From the NCBI GenBank assembly GCA_945861635.1, contig CAMAWH010000016.1, positions 26,987-90,986 of the forward strand: a stretch of DNA of 64,000 bases. Reading direction: 5' to 3'. Position 1 is the first letter of the stretch, and every line of letters begins with the position of its first letter. The translations under genes were made by a program, and so were the position numbers. The notes below the pieces were generated by a model. That model saw nothing but the letters and a program-made list of their open reading frames with translations. It did no database searches and was not told the DNA's origin. Source of the stretch: Klebsiella pneumoniae (GTDB lineage: Bacteria; Myxococcota_A; UBA796; SXON01). Positions 9,768 to 18,754 of the stretch are shown in pieces.

Positions 9768-9833
9768 ACGCGCCGGCGCGCCGATGCACGCCAGCCGTGA
9801 CTCCTTTTCTCCTGCTCGGCCGACGATCATCGC

Positions 9834-10295
9834 CTACGGCTGCGGAGCAGGGGCGGGCGGCATCGTCGGAGCGGTGTGGGGTGCGTCGATTCCCGGGGCC
9901 GACGTGGCTGGCGTGCGGTCGAGCCCGTCGTTCGTCGGTGGTTTGTCGATGCTCTCCTCGACCCGAGCGCTGACCGCCCATCGGCGTTTTCCGCCCGGTT
10001 CTGTGGCTTCAACGGCGTTGTAGGAGGTCTCGTAGGACGTAACAACCAGCGTAGGGTTCATGATTCGACGCCCCTTCCGCCAATCTCCCTTGTAAATCTC
10101 GATGTCCACCGTCGTAACCATGTCCGCGTTTCTGGCCGACACCAGCGCCGTCCACAGCGTGCCGATCGCGACCGGGTAGCGCGTTAGCACGACGGCACCG
10201 CTCACGTCAGCGGTGGCCGCCGCCTTCGATCCGTCCGGAGCCATGATCTCAACCTTGAGTTGCGTCGCAAAAGCGAGCGAGATGGCGAGCAGCAT
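9834..10295 (-). CDS. Hypothetical secreted protein
   Basis: Signal-peptide-like MLLAISLAFATQ, then non-repetitive sequence with proline-rich C-terminus. Confidence 0.55.
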   Translation of the reverse strand: MLLAISLAFATQLKVEIMAPDGSKAAATADVSGAVVLTRYPVAIGTLWTALVSARNADMVTTVDIEIYKGDWRKGRRIMNPTLVVTSYETSYNAVEATEPGGKRRWAVSARVEESIDKPPTNDGLDRTPATSAPGIDAPHTAPTMPPAPAPQP

Positions 10296-10311
10296 GCGCG
10301 GAGTCTATCGC

Positions 10312-11937
10312 CTAGACGCTGATGGCGCCTTCTCGGAAGTTCGACGCGCCGATCCGCACATTCACCAGCGCCGGCTTGCCGGAGTCCAGCGCCCTCTGGA
10401 TGGCCGGGTAGATTTCGTCGGGAGCCTCGACGTATTCGCCGTGGCCGCCGAGCGCCTCCACCATTCGATCGTAGCGCGTGAACGCCAGGCCCGTGGCCGG
10501 TGTCCGCGCCTCCCCGAAAAGCTGGACCTGCCCGCGCCGGATCTGTGTCCATGCGCCGTCGTTTCCCATGACGCCGACGAACGGAATGCCTTGCCGCGCC
10601 GCGGCCTCGTACTCCATTCCGTTGAGACCGAAGCTGCCATCCCCGTAAATGATGAACGCCGGCGCGTCCGGACGCGCCAAGCTCGCTGCCATGGCAAATG
10701 AAGGTCCAACGCCGAGCGTGCCCAAGGGGCCGGGATCCATCCAATGGCCGGGCTCCCACACGTCAACGACCTTCGCCGCGGTGCCGACGATGTCACCACC
10801 GTCACAGATCACCGACGCACTGCGGGGGATCGCCCGCGCGAGTTCTGCGGAGAACCGCAGCGGGTTGATCGGGACCGCGTCGGAATGCAGTTCTGCTTGC
10901 ATCTTGTCTATGCGGACATTCTCGAACCCGCGAACGCTATCGAGCCAATTTCCGCCAGCCCGAGACCCGGCATCGGCCAATTGCTTCATGACAAGGCCGG
11001 TATCGCCCACGATGCCAACGTTGGCGCCCCGGTTGTGTCCGATCACATCCGGGTCGAGGTCCACGTGAATCACGGTGGTGCCCGGCGGGATGTCCTGACC
11101 GTAGTTCAGGCGGAAGTCCCAGGGCGTGCCGAAGATCACGATGACGTCTGCGTCTCCGAGCGCCTTCGAGCGACAGAGGCGAAAGAAGCGAGGGTCGTCG
11201 GGCGTGATGGCTCCGCGAGCGCCGCCGTTGAGGAACACCGGGAGGTCATACCGCTGAAGGAATCGGTGTATCGCCTCCCGGTGGGGGCTCCACCACCACT
11301 GGGTGCCGACGACGGCCACGGGGCGTTCTGCGCGGGACAGCGCCGCGGCGGCCGCCTCGATCGCCGCTGGGTCACCGCCGGCGACGTGGGCCGTCCGGTA
11401 GTCGGTTGGATAGTGCAGGTCCTCCGTCTTTTCCATCCCCATCAAGACGTCGAGCGGCATCTCCAGAAAGACGGGCCCGGGCACGCCGGTCATGGCCTTC
11501 CGAAACGCCATCGCCATGAAATCGGGGATGCGCCGGGTTTCGGGGACGGTGATGGACCACTTGGTGATCGACCGCAGCAGCGTGACGTGGTCCATTTCCT
11601 GAAGCGAGCCCATCCCCGAGTAGAAGCGGGGCCCCTGCCCACCGATCAGGATCATCGGGACGCCGCCGCGCATGGCGTTGGCGGCGGCCGTCACGGCGTC
11701 CGTGACTCCGGGGCCCGCGGTGACCAGCGCAACGCCGGGTTTGCCGGTCGCGCGCGCCCAGCCCTCGGCGGCGTGACCGGCCGCCTGCTCGTGTCGAAAA
11801 TCGACAACCCGGATGCCGAGATCGAGGCAGCCGTCGTAGATGTGCTGAATGTGGCCGCCGCACAGCGTAAAGACGTGGCTCACGCCTTCTTTTTTGAAGG
11901 CTTCGGCGACGAGGGCACCGCCATGTGCGAAGGGCAT
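10312..11937 (-). CDS. Thiamine-pyrophosphate enzyme, acetolactate synthase / 2-hydroxyacyl-CoA lyase-like
   Basis: HEQAAGHAAEGWARATGKPGVALVTAGPGVTD, GDGSFGLNGMEYEAAARQGIPFV...NDGAW TPP motif. Confidence 0.85.
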   Translation of the reverse strand: MPFAHGGALVAEAFKKEGVSHVFTLCGGHIQHIYDGCLDLGIRVVDFRHEQAAGHAAEGWARATGKPGVALVTAGPGVTDAVTAAANAMRGGVPMILIGGQGPRFYSGMGSLQEMDHVTLLRSITKWSITVPETRRIPDFMAMAFRKAMTGVPGPVFLEMPLDVLMGMEKTEDLHYPTDYRTAHVAGGDPAAIEAAAAALSRAERPVAVVGTQWWWSPHREAIHRFLQRYDLPVFLNGGARGAITPDDPRFFRLCRSKALGDADVIVIFGTPWDFRLNYGQDIPPGTTVIHVDLDPDVIGHNRGANVGIVGDTGLVMKQLADAGSRAGGNWLDSVRGFENVRIDKMQAELHSDAVPINPLRFSAELARAIPRSASVICDGGDIVGTAAKVVDVWEPGHWMDPGPLGTLGVGPSFAMAASLARPDAPAFIIYGDGSFGLNGMEYEAAARQGIPFVGVMGNDGAWTQIRRGQVQLFGEARTPATGLAFTRYDRMVEALGGHGEYVEAPDEIYPAIQRALDSGKPALVNVRIGASNFREGAISV

Positions 11938-11959
11938 CGAGGCTCCGGGGAGCGGCGAT

Positions 11960-13636
11960 CTATCGCCGACAGCGCCGGAACGCCGCTTTGCAGTTCAGCG
12001 TGATGTCATCACCTTCCCCAACGTCCAACTCTCCAGCATCCGTGGGTTCACCGGAGGCGAATTCCGCCTCGATCTGGTAGGTGCCAACGGGAATATCACC
12101 CTCCGCGCGACGTTTCTTCCCGTGCGCCACGAGCCACACTTTTCCCGCATCACCTGTGGTGTGGACGGTGCCGACGGCGACCGGCTCGGCCGCCGGTCGG
12201 GGCGCTACGGACACGGATTCATCGGGTTGCACGCGAGAAGGCGGCGCCGGGCGAGGAGACGCGGCGACCTTCATCGGAGTGGGCGCGTGCGGCGTTTTAA
12301 CGTCCTCCGGGGCCAGAACGGGCGGCACGGCCGGCGCCGCTACAGCCGGCAGGTCCGCGGGCGGGGGGAGGCCAACCGCGACATCCGGCACAACCGCGGG
12401 GGGCGGCTCTCCGATGGAGTCCGGTGCCCTGAACAACCACCACCCCAGCGCGAGGACGGCGGCCAGCGCCGCGAGCGCAACGAGCAGTACGATCATCGCC
12501 GCGGAACCCGCGACGGCCGCGGATTCCATGGAGCGTCCGAGTGCTGATGACTCACGACGGGTGCGTGATTCGTCCGGCGCGGTGCGCGCGGTACTCCGTC
12601 CGGCTGGGGCGGTCACCGGTGCGCTCGCCATGGCGACGGGTGGCACCGGTGCGCCCGGCATCGTCGAGCCGTGAGACGCGCCTTGCGCGACAAACACGGG
12701 CGCTTCGGGCGAAAACGTGTCCTGACTCGTTGCGCCCGCAATCGTAGCGGCGATCGTGTACGCCCCGACCATCGTGGGCGACGCGGTCGTTTCATTGGGT
12801 GCCGCTGGAAGGGGCCCGCCCTCGAGAACCGCGAGGATCGCGGCGCAGTCCGGTAATCGGTAGTTGCGGTCGGTGCGCAGGCATCCACGGATGGCAAGCG
12901 CCATGCGTTCCGGGATCGTCGGATCGATTTCTCGCGGTGGTCGGTATTCCCCGGACAGACTGGCGTTGAAGGTCGATGCGATGTCTTCTCGGCGAAAGCA
13001 GGCCTCCCCCGTCAGCAATTCGTAGAGAATGCAGCCAAGCGCGAAGATGTCCGTGCGCTGATCGCTGCTTTTTGCGTCGCGAATCTGCTCCGGAGACATG
13101 TACGCCGGCGTGCCCATGGCCATGCCGGAGCGGGTGCGGCGCATGGCTGGATCGTCGTCCGTCAGGATTCGCGCGAGGCCGAAGTCCGCTACTTTCGGAA
13201 CCCAATCTTCACCGTAGCGGGCCATCAGCACGTTGGCCGGTTTCAGATCGCGGTGAATGAGGTTTCGGGCGTGTGCATGCGATACCGCGCTTACGATGGA
13301 GCGGAAGATTTTCTCGGCTTCCGCCGGGGTGGGCCGATTGGATTCGAGCCAGATGTCGAGCGCCGGACCGTCCACGAGTTCCATCAGCAGGCCCGGGCAG
13401 CCGGACACGTCAAGAATATCACGCACTTCCACGATGTTCGGGTGCCGCAGGGTGGCCTGAACGCGGCCTTCCTGAATGAGGCGTTCCCGCACGCCGCGCG
13501 CCGCTGTCGTCAACACTTTCAGGGCGTGCTCACTCCCCAATTCACGATGGCGGATTCGATACACGATCGCCATTCCACCTTCGCCAAGGATGGCGTCGAC
13601 GGTGTAGCGTTCGATTTCCTGACCGGGGTCGAGCAT
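11960..13636 (-). CDS. Serine/threonine protein kinase with TM segment and C-terminal extracytoplasmic region
   Basis: GEGGMAIVYRIRHRELG, HRDLKPANVLM, DFGLARI, GTPAYMSPEQI, hydrophobic segment AAMIVLLVALAALAAVLALGWWLF. Confidence 0.94.
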   Translation of the reverse strand: MLDPGQEIERYTVDAILGEGGMAIVYRIRHRELGSEHALKVLTTAARGVRERLIQEGRVQATLRHPNIVEVRDILDVSGCPGLLMELVDGPALDIWLESNRPTPAEAEKIFRSIVSAVSHAHARNLIHRDLKPANVLMARYGEDWVPKVADFGLARILTDDDPAMRRTRSGMAMGTPAYMSPEQIRDAKSSDQRTDIFALGCILYELLTGEACFRREDIASTFNASLSGEYRPPREIDPTIPERMALAIRGCLRTDRNYRLPDCAAILAVLEGGPLPAAPNETTASPTMVGAYTIAATIAGATSQDTFSPEAPVFVAQGASHGSTMPGAPVPPVAMASAPVTAPAGRSTARTAPDESRTRRESSALGRSMESAAVAGSAAMIVLLVALAALAAVLALGWWLFRAPDSIGEPPPAVVPDVAVGLPPPADLPAVAAPAVPPVLAPEDVKTPHAPTPMKVAASPRPAPPSRVQPDESVSVAPRPAAEPVAVGTVHTTGDAGKVWLVAHGKKRRAEGDIPVGTYQIEAEFASGEPTDAGELDVGEGDDITLNCKAAFRRCRR

Positions 13637-13678
13637 GCAGGGGCTAGCGTACCTCGGAGTGGGGCCGAATGCCGCGCC

Positions 13679-14629
13679 TCAGAACAGGAATCCCGCCGAG
13701 ATGTCGGGGTAAACGGCGACGCCGCTCGCGTAGTACCCGAGCATGGTGCCCAGATTGAGTTGGAACGTGGACGCCGGGTCGTATTGCAGCGCGCCGCCGA
13801 CGATGTAGCCGTAGTAGCTGGCACTCCCGGCGATACCAGCGGTGAATTCGACGTCCCAATTCTCGCTGATTCGGTAATCGCCGTCCGCAGCCAAAAAGAT
13901 GACGGCGTGTGGCCCGCCAGAAAACGCGACGCCGTAGTTCACACCTGCGCGCATTCCCGCGGAGCTGAAGCTGTCTTCCCCGAACTTGTACTCCACCCGT
14001 CCAGCCAGCGGCAGGCCTGCATCGACGCCGCCATAAATGCCCTGGCCGCGGCGGAAATCCCACCGGCGCGATGTTGGCTGCGCCGGCGTGCTGCTGGCGG
14101 AAACGGCCAGCGCCGGCGGTTCATCGTCCGGCATCAGGTACCCGGTCCACTGCAACTTCCCGCCTTCTCCGGTGTATTGCAGTACGATCGGCACGGTGCT
14201 CGGCCGCCTTGCGGACTGAACGCCATCGACCCACCCTGGCGCCGGAAGCGAGCGTGTGGACGTGGGAGGGCGGGCCCGCGCCTGATCCGCAAGCGCGCGG
14301 AGTTCGGTTCCGCGTGGGGCAAGCACGTCAGATATGGCGTTCGACCCCGCAAGTCGCGCGGCCGCCTGTAGCGATTGCAGTGTGCGAGCGGAGTCGCCGT
14401 CGAGAAATGCCGCCAGCGCCATATGCCGATGCCACCCGGCCGCGAACGTTCCCGGGACGATGGCATCCACGCAGGGGAGATCCCGCCGAAGGTCGTCATC
14501 GGCGCGGCGGAAACCGCTTTCATCCATCTCGGCGAACGCACGCTCGGCATCGTCGAGCCGCTCGGTCAGTGTGGCAACCGAAGTCGGACGGCAATTCGCG
14601 GCGGCGAGGCCGATCACAGCGAGGATCAC
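13679..14629 (-). CDS. Lipoprotein with helical N-terminal half and predicted beta-barrel C-terminal half
   Basis: Lipobox-like LAAANC; C-terminal alternating aromatic/glycine strands ending ...ISAGFLF. Confidence 0.6.
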   Translation of the reverse strand: MILAVIGLAAANCRPTSVATLTERLDDAERAFAEMDESGFRRADDDLRRDLPCVDAIVPGTFAAGWHRHMALAAFLDGDSARTLQSLQAAARLAGSNAISDVLAPRGTELRALADQARARPPTSTRSLPAPGWVDGVQSARRPSTVPIVLQYTGEGGKLQWTGYLMPDDEPPALAVSASSTPAQPTSRRWDFRRGQGIYGGVDAGLPLAGRVEYKFGEDSFSSAGMRAGVNYGVAFSGGPHAVIFLAADGDYRISENWDVEFTAGIAGSASYYGYIVGGALQYDPASTFQLNLGTMLGYYASGVAVYPDISAGFLF

Positions 14630-14704
14630 CGAAACTCCGGAGGGTTTCGCCCCTTATCACCGGGGACGCCGGTTCGGATGCACGGCGGCATGGATCCGGT
14701 TCGG

Positions 14705-14732
14705 GGGGTGCGAAATCTTTTTCGCACCCCCT
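14705..14732 (+). promoter_or_regulatory. Perfect 12-bp inverted repeat with 4-nt loop in divergent intergenic region
   Basis: gggggtgcgaaa (14705-14716) tctt tttcgcaccccc (14721-14732), 33 nt before ATG at 14766. Confidence 0.6.
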
Positions 14733-14765
14733 ATCGGAGATTCCGACCGGAGGGTAGGTTTGTGC

Positions 14766-15284
14766 ATGCAGGTCTCCCGTCGGCGTGTGATTGTCGGAGC
14801 GGCTACGGTTGCCGTGCTCGCCGCGCTGGGCATTCGGATGAGCCGCCTGCCGGAACCGTCCACCTCCCACCGCCTGCTCAGTGACGACGAATTCGTGCTC
14901 GTGACGGCGATTGCCGACGGTCTGTTCCCGCCCGGCAATCCGCTCGGCGTGGCAGGACGAGACGTCGCGGTGGCCGACGAGGTCGACCGCCTGCTGGCCA
15001 CGGAATTGGACCCAGAGATGCGGCTTGTCTTTCGCTACCTGATTCGCGGGCTCGACATTGGAACGACGGCGAGTCGGGGAAAATCGTTTGTTTCGCTCGA
15101 CACCGAGGCTCGCGCCGACGTCTTGCGGGTGTGGTCGGACACGGCCGTGCTCCCCCGTCGGATGGCGTTCGAGGGCATCAAACTCGTCGTTGGAATGGCC
15201 TTCATGACGGACCCGAAGGTGAGCGCGGCGACCGGATGGGAGTCCGCGTGTTGGACGGCGCCGTCCACGGTTGTGCCAGCATGA
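14766..15284 (+). CDS. Gluconate 2-dehydrogenase subunit 3-like protein with twin-arginine-like leader
   Basis: MQVSRRRVIVGAATVAVLAALG leader; LLSDDEFVLVTAIADGLFPP; stop overlaps GMC oxidoreductase start (ATGA). Confidence 0.65.
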   Translation: MQVSRRRVIVGAATVAVLAALGIRMSRLPEPSTSHRLLSDDEFVLVTAIADGLFPPGNPLGVAGRDVAVADEVDRLLATELDPEMRLVFRYLIRGLDIGTTASRGKSFVSLDTEARADVLRVWSDTAVLPRRMAFEGIKLVVGMAFMTDPKVSAATGWESACWTAPSTVVPA

Positions 15285-16768
15285 ACCCTGGAAAGAACCG
15301 GTACGCAGACTACCCTGGAGCCCTCGATCTCGAGGTGGATGTGTGCATCATCGGTGCGGGTGCGGGAGGTTCGTCCGCAGCCTGCGCCGTCGCTGAGGCC
15401 GGAAAATCGGTGGTCGTCCTTGAAGAAGGTCGGCATTGGAATCCGGGAGAGTTCTCTCCGAAGTCCACCTGGGCGTTCAAGAACCTCTACGCCGGCCGGG
15501 GCACGCGCGCGACGCGTGGCAACGCCATCATCCCCATGCCGGGTGGTCGCGGCGTTGGCGGTTCCACGCTGATCAACAGCGCCATTTGTTTTCGCACTCC
15601 CGACGTCGTTTTGGCGGACTGGCGTGAAAATCGAGGTTGCGTTCACTTCACGGAGGAGTGGATGGCGGCCTGTTTCGATCGCATCTGGGCCACGATTGGC
15701 GTGGGTATCAACCCGCCGGAGGTGCAGCGGCTCAACAACATCATTTTCAAAAAGGGCGTGGAAGCGTTGGGGCTGAAGGGCGATTGGATGGCGCGGTCCG
15801 CGCCGGGGTGCGTCGGCTGCGGAACCTGCCAGCAGGGGTGCAACTCAGGTGGAAAAAACTCGATTGACCGAACATTCTTGACGGAAGCGCTGCAGTCCGG
15901 TCGAGTGGGTGTGTACGCGGATTGCCGGGTGGATGGCGTCGAGACGGACGGCGGGCGGGTGGTGGCCGTAACCGGCCGAACCATCGCGCCTCCCGACTAC
16001 ACCGACGCCGGCACTTTTCGCGTCCGGGCGAAACAATTCATCGTGAGCGGCGGCCCCATCGGCTCGCCGCGCTTCCTGCTCAAGAATGGTCTGTCCGCCG
16101 GTCCGGTCGGCGAAAACCTCCATATTCATCCCACGTCGGGAGTGCTCGGCCGTTTCGATGAGGAGATTCGGCCGTGGACAGGTGTTTCCCAAGGATATTA
16201 CGCAGATTGTTGGGACGAGGGCTTTCTCCTTCAGGTGTTCAACATGCCGCCGGATCAGTATTACGTCGGCATTCAGCTGCCGCAGGATGTGCTGTTGGAA
16301 GCCGTGAAAAACCTACGGTACCTCGGATCGGCAGGCATCGTCGTGCACGATGAAGACTCCACCGGGTCGGTGACGGAAGACGCCCTGTTGTACAGCCTCG
16401 GGGATGGCGATCGGAAGAAGCTTCTGGCCGGTATGCGGCAGGCGGCACGCGTGTTTTTCGCCGCCGGCGCAAAGAAGGTGATTGTCGGGATTCGCGGTGT
16501 CGGCTGGATCGAGTCCGAAGCCGACATCGACCGTTTGGTCACGGACAGCATTCCCGCCTACAACATCGGGCTTTACGCCTCGCACCCGATGGGCACCTGC
16601 AGAATGGGCGGGCCCGGTGCCGTCGTGGATGCGGGCGGGAAGGTGTACGGATGGGAAAACCTCTACGTGGCCGATGCCAGCGTGTTTCCGACCAGTCTCG
16701 GGGTCAACCCGCAGGTCACGGTAATGGCGATCGGGCTCACCGTCGGTCGTGAGGTCGGGAGAGCGTAA
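15281..16768 (+). CDS. GMC-family FAD-dependent oxidoreductase
   Basis: VCIIGAGAGGSSAACAVAEAGKSVVVLEEG, CVGCGTCQQGCNSGGKNS, SHPMGTCRMGG, YVADASVFPTSLGVNPQVTVMAIG. Confidence 0.93.
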   Translation: MNPGKNRYADYPGALDLEVDVCIIGAGAGGSSAACAVAEAGKSVVVLEEGRHWNPGEFSPKSTWAFKNLYAGRGTRATRGNAIIPMPGGRGVGGSTLINSAICFRTPDVVLADWRENRGCVHFTEEWMAACFDRIWATIGVGINPPEVQRLNNIIFKKGVEALGLKGDWMARSAPGCVGCGTCQQGCNSGGKNSIDRTFLTEALQSGRVGVYADCRVDGVETDGGRVVAVTGRTIAPPDYTDAGTFRVRAKQFIVSGGPIGSPRFLLKNGLSAGPVGENLHIHPTSGVLGRFDEEIRPWTGVSQGYYADCWDEGFLLQVFNMPPDQYYVGIQLPQDVLLEAVKNLRYLGSAGIVVHDEDSTGSVTEDALLYSLGDGDRKKLLAGMRQAARVFFAAGAKKVIVGIRGVGWIESEADIDRLVTDSIPAYNIGLYASHPMGTCRMGGPGAVVDAGGKVYGWENLYVADASVFPTSLGVNPQVTVMAIGLTVGREVGRA

Positions 16769-16840
16769 GGGTCGACCGCCGAAACAACGTTGCGACGACG
16801 CTTGCGCACGGCTACTTTCGCGCGCCCTGCGGAGCTGCTG

Positions 16841-17449
16841 ATGTCGGTCAAGAGCGAAAATATCACCTGGCACGGACCGATCGTCACGACGGAGGAACGG
16901 GCGAAGGTTGTCGGACAAAAGGGAGTCGTCGTGTGGCTCACGGGCCTGTCCGCTTCGGGGAAGAGCACCATCGCACGTCGGGCTGAGCAAATGCTGTTAG
17001 AACGCGGGAAGATTGCCTATGTGCTCGACGGCGACAACATCCGATTCGGGCTGAACAAGGATCTCGGCTTTTCACCGGCGGATCGGACAGAAAACATCCG
17101 GCGAATCGGTGAGGTCGCGAAGTTGTTGGCCGATGGTTGCGTCGTCACGATCACCGCCTTCATCTCCCCATACCGGGCGGATCGTGACGGCGCGCGCGCC
17201 ATCGTTCCCGCGGGGACGTTCGTCGAGGTCTACGTCCACGCGTCGCTCGACGTGTGTGAAGAGCGCGATCCGAAGGGATTGTATAAGAAGGCCCGTGCAG
17301 GACAGATCCCGGAATTCACGGGCATCTCCGCACCGTATGAAGAACCGCTGAGCCCGGAACTTACCCTGCGAACTGGGGAAGGCAGCGTGGACGAATGCGC
17401 GATGGTCCTCCTTCAGGAACTCGCCGCCCGCGGCTTCATCGCGCTGTGA
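16841..17449 (+). CDS. cysC: Adenylylsulfate kinase
   Basis: [23 protein letters not shown]-loop, [45 protein letters not shown]. Confidence 0.95.
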   Translation: MSVKSENITWHGPIVTTEERAKVVGQKGVVVWLTGLSASGKSTIARRAEQMLLERGKIAYVLDGDNIRFGLNKDLGFSPADRTENIRRIGEVAKLLADGCVVTITAFISPYRADRDGARAIVPAGTFVEVYVHASLDVCEERDPKGLYKKARAGQIPEFTGISAPYEEPLSPELTLRTGEGSVDECAMVLLQELAARGFIAL

Positions 17450-17478
17450 TAGACAGCGGCCCCACTTTTGGAGTCTCC

Positions 17479-18033
17479 GTGTCCGCACCTCGCATTCCGC
17501 TTTTCGCCGTCCTGACCTCGACCATCGCGCTGGGTTTGGCCTGCGGCTCCCCGTGGAAGGTCGTCACGACCTCGGGTTCGCCCTCCGCGTTGAAGGGCAA
17601 GACCACCTACTCGGTGTCCGCTGACTTCAGCGAGACGAAAATCGGAGAAAAGACGGAATCTCAGTACCTCGCGGAAAAGGATGAGGAGACGAGGGGAAAG
17701 TTTGCCGGTGATAAAACGGGCATGCACGAGGATCTCCTTAAGGCGCTTGCGCGGAACAAGAGCGGGGTGACTTTTGGCGACGCCGGCGACGTGGCGATGA
17801 CCCTGCACTACAATTTCATCGAGCCTGGCGTGTACACAGCCGTGTTCAACATGCCGACCTCCGTCACGATCCGTGCCGATTTCGCGATCGGAGGGAACAT
17901 CGTCGATTCCATCGACGTCACCGCGTCGCAGCAGTCGGATATCTACCACCCATCGTCAGGCCAACGGATGCGGAACTGTGCGGACACGTTGGGGAATTAC
18001 CTCAACATGTTCATCGCTGGCGCGAACAAGTAG
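17479..18033 (+). CDS. Hypothetical lipoprotein
   Basis: GTG start, signal with lipobox STIALGLAC; coherent 184-aa ORF. Confidence 0.6.
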   Translation: MSAPRIPLFAVLTSTIALGLACGSPWKVVTTSGSPSALKGKTTYSVSADFSETKIGEKTESQYLAEKDEETRGKFAGDKTGMHEDLLKALARNKSGVTFGDAGDVAMTLHYNFIEPGVYTAVFNMPTSVTIRADFAIGGNIVDSIDVTASQQSDIYHPSSGQRMRNCADTLGNYLNMFIAGANK

Positions 18034-18717
18034 TCACGTTTGCGGCTGCATCCGCGTTCCCGCGTACTGAGCGGAAGCTTGGATGGCGAGGATGAGGGCG
18101 GCGATGGCGCCCCCACGGCGGGCGTGATTCGTCGTATCTTTGGCAGACACGATCATGGCAGATGTATTCAGCGCGCCGAGATTATTCGCAAAAACGAGAT
18201 CACTCCCGGTGCGGTGGAGCTGCGCCCGGGCGACGGTTTCCAGCGTCTCGGCCGACCATTCGGGCGAGCCTGCCTTGAAGCTCACCAGAAATGCGTGCGG
18301 CGCCCACCCGCGGAGTTGGTCGAGGATCTTGGGCGCGGGCGTCATTCGGATGGTGATTTCCGGACGTTGGCTTGGGATCTTCGTCGCGAGCGGGGCCGCC
18401 TCGTAGTCGCCCACCGCCGCGCTGTGCACGATGACGTCGGCGCTCGATGCGTGCGCCCTCATCTGCTCCAGCAGGTCGCGCGTGCTGCCAAACGGAAGGA
18501 ACGAACGTGAATCTCCCGGAGCGCCCCACTGGGCGAGTTGCGCCCGAAGGCCGGCCTCCGCGCTCCCGAGCAGAAGGATCCGGTCCGCCGGCCCGCGTTC
18601 GCGCCGAAGCGCGTTGCCGACCGCAATCGCGGTTTCCCCGCTCGCGCCCGCCGAAATGTATCGGGTCGCGTCGATCGGATTGCGCGTCGCGCCGCCGGTT
18701 AGCAGGATGGTGGCCAT
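18034..18717 (-). CDS. coaB: Phosphopantothenoylcysteine synthetase (CoaB domain only)
   Basis: MATILLTGGATRNPIDATRYISAGASGETAIAVGNAL, VIVHSAAVGDY, PAPKILDQL, DLVFANNLG; 5' extension of the listed ORF to 19797 is antisense to the neighbouring gene. Confidence 0.85.
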   Translation of the reverse strand: MATILLTGGATRNPIDATRYISAGASGETAIAVGNALRRERGPADRILLLGSAEAGLRAQLAQWGAPGDSRSFLPFGSTRDLLEQMRAHASSADVIVHSAAVGDYEAAPLATKIPSQRPEITIRMTPAPKILDQLRGWAPHAFLVSFKAGSPEWSAETLETVARAQLHRTGSDLVFANNLGALNTSAMIVSAKDTTNHARRGGAIAALILAIQASAQYAGTRMQPQT

Positions 18718-18754
18718 CGGCCGCACGTATCCGGCGCGGGATAGCGGGGGGGCG

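Noticed and set aside
10744-12003. 419-aa plus ORF opposite the TPP enzyme
   Set aside because: Antisense artefact with the same codon phase; no domain signatures.
15800-15870. CxxCxxCxxxC in the GMC oxidoreductase as a novel Fe-S cluster
   Set aside because: This Cys-rich segment is common in one branch of GMC oxidoreductases, so not by itself new.
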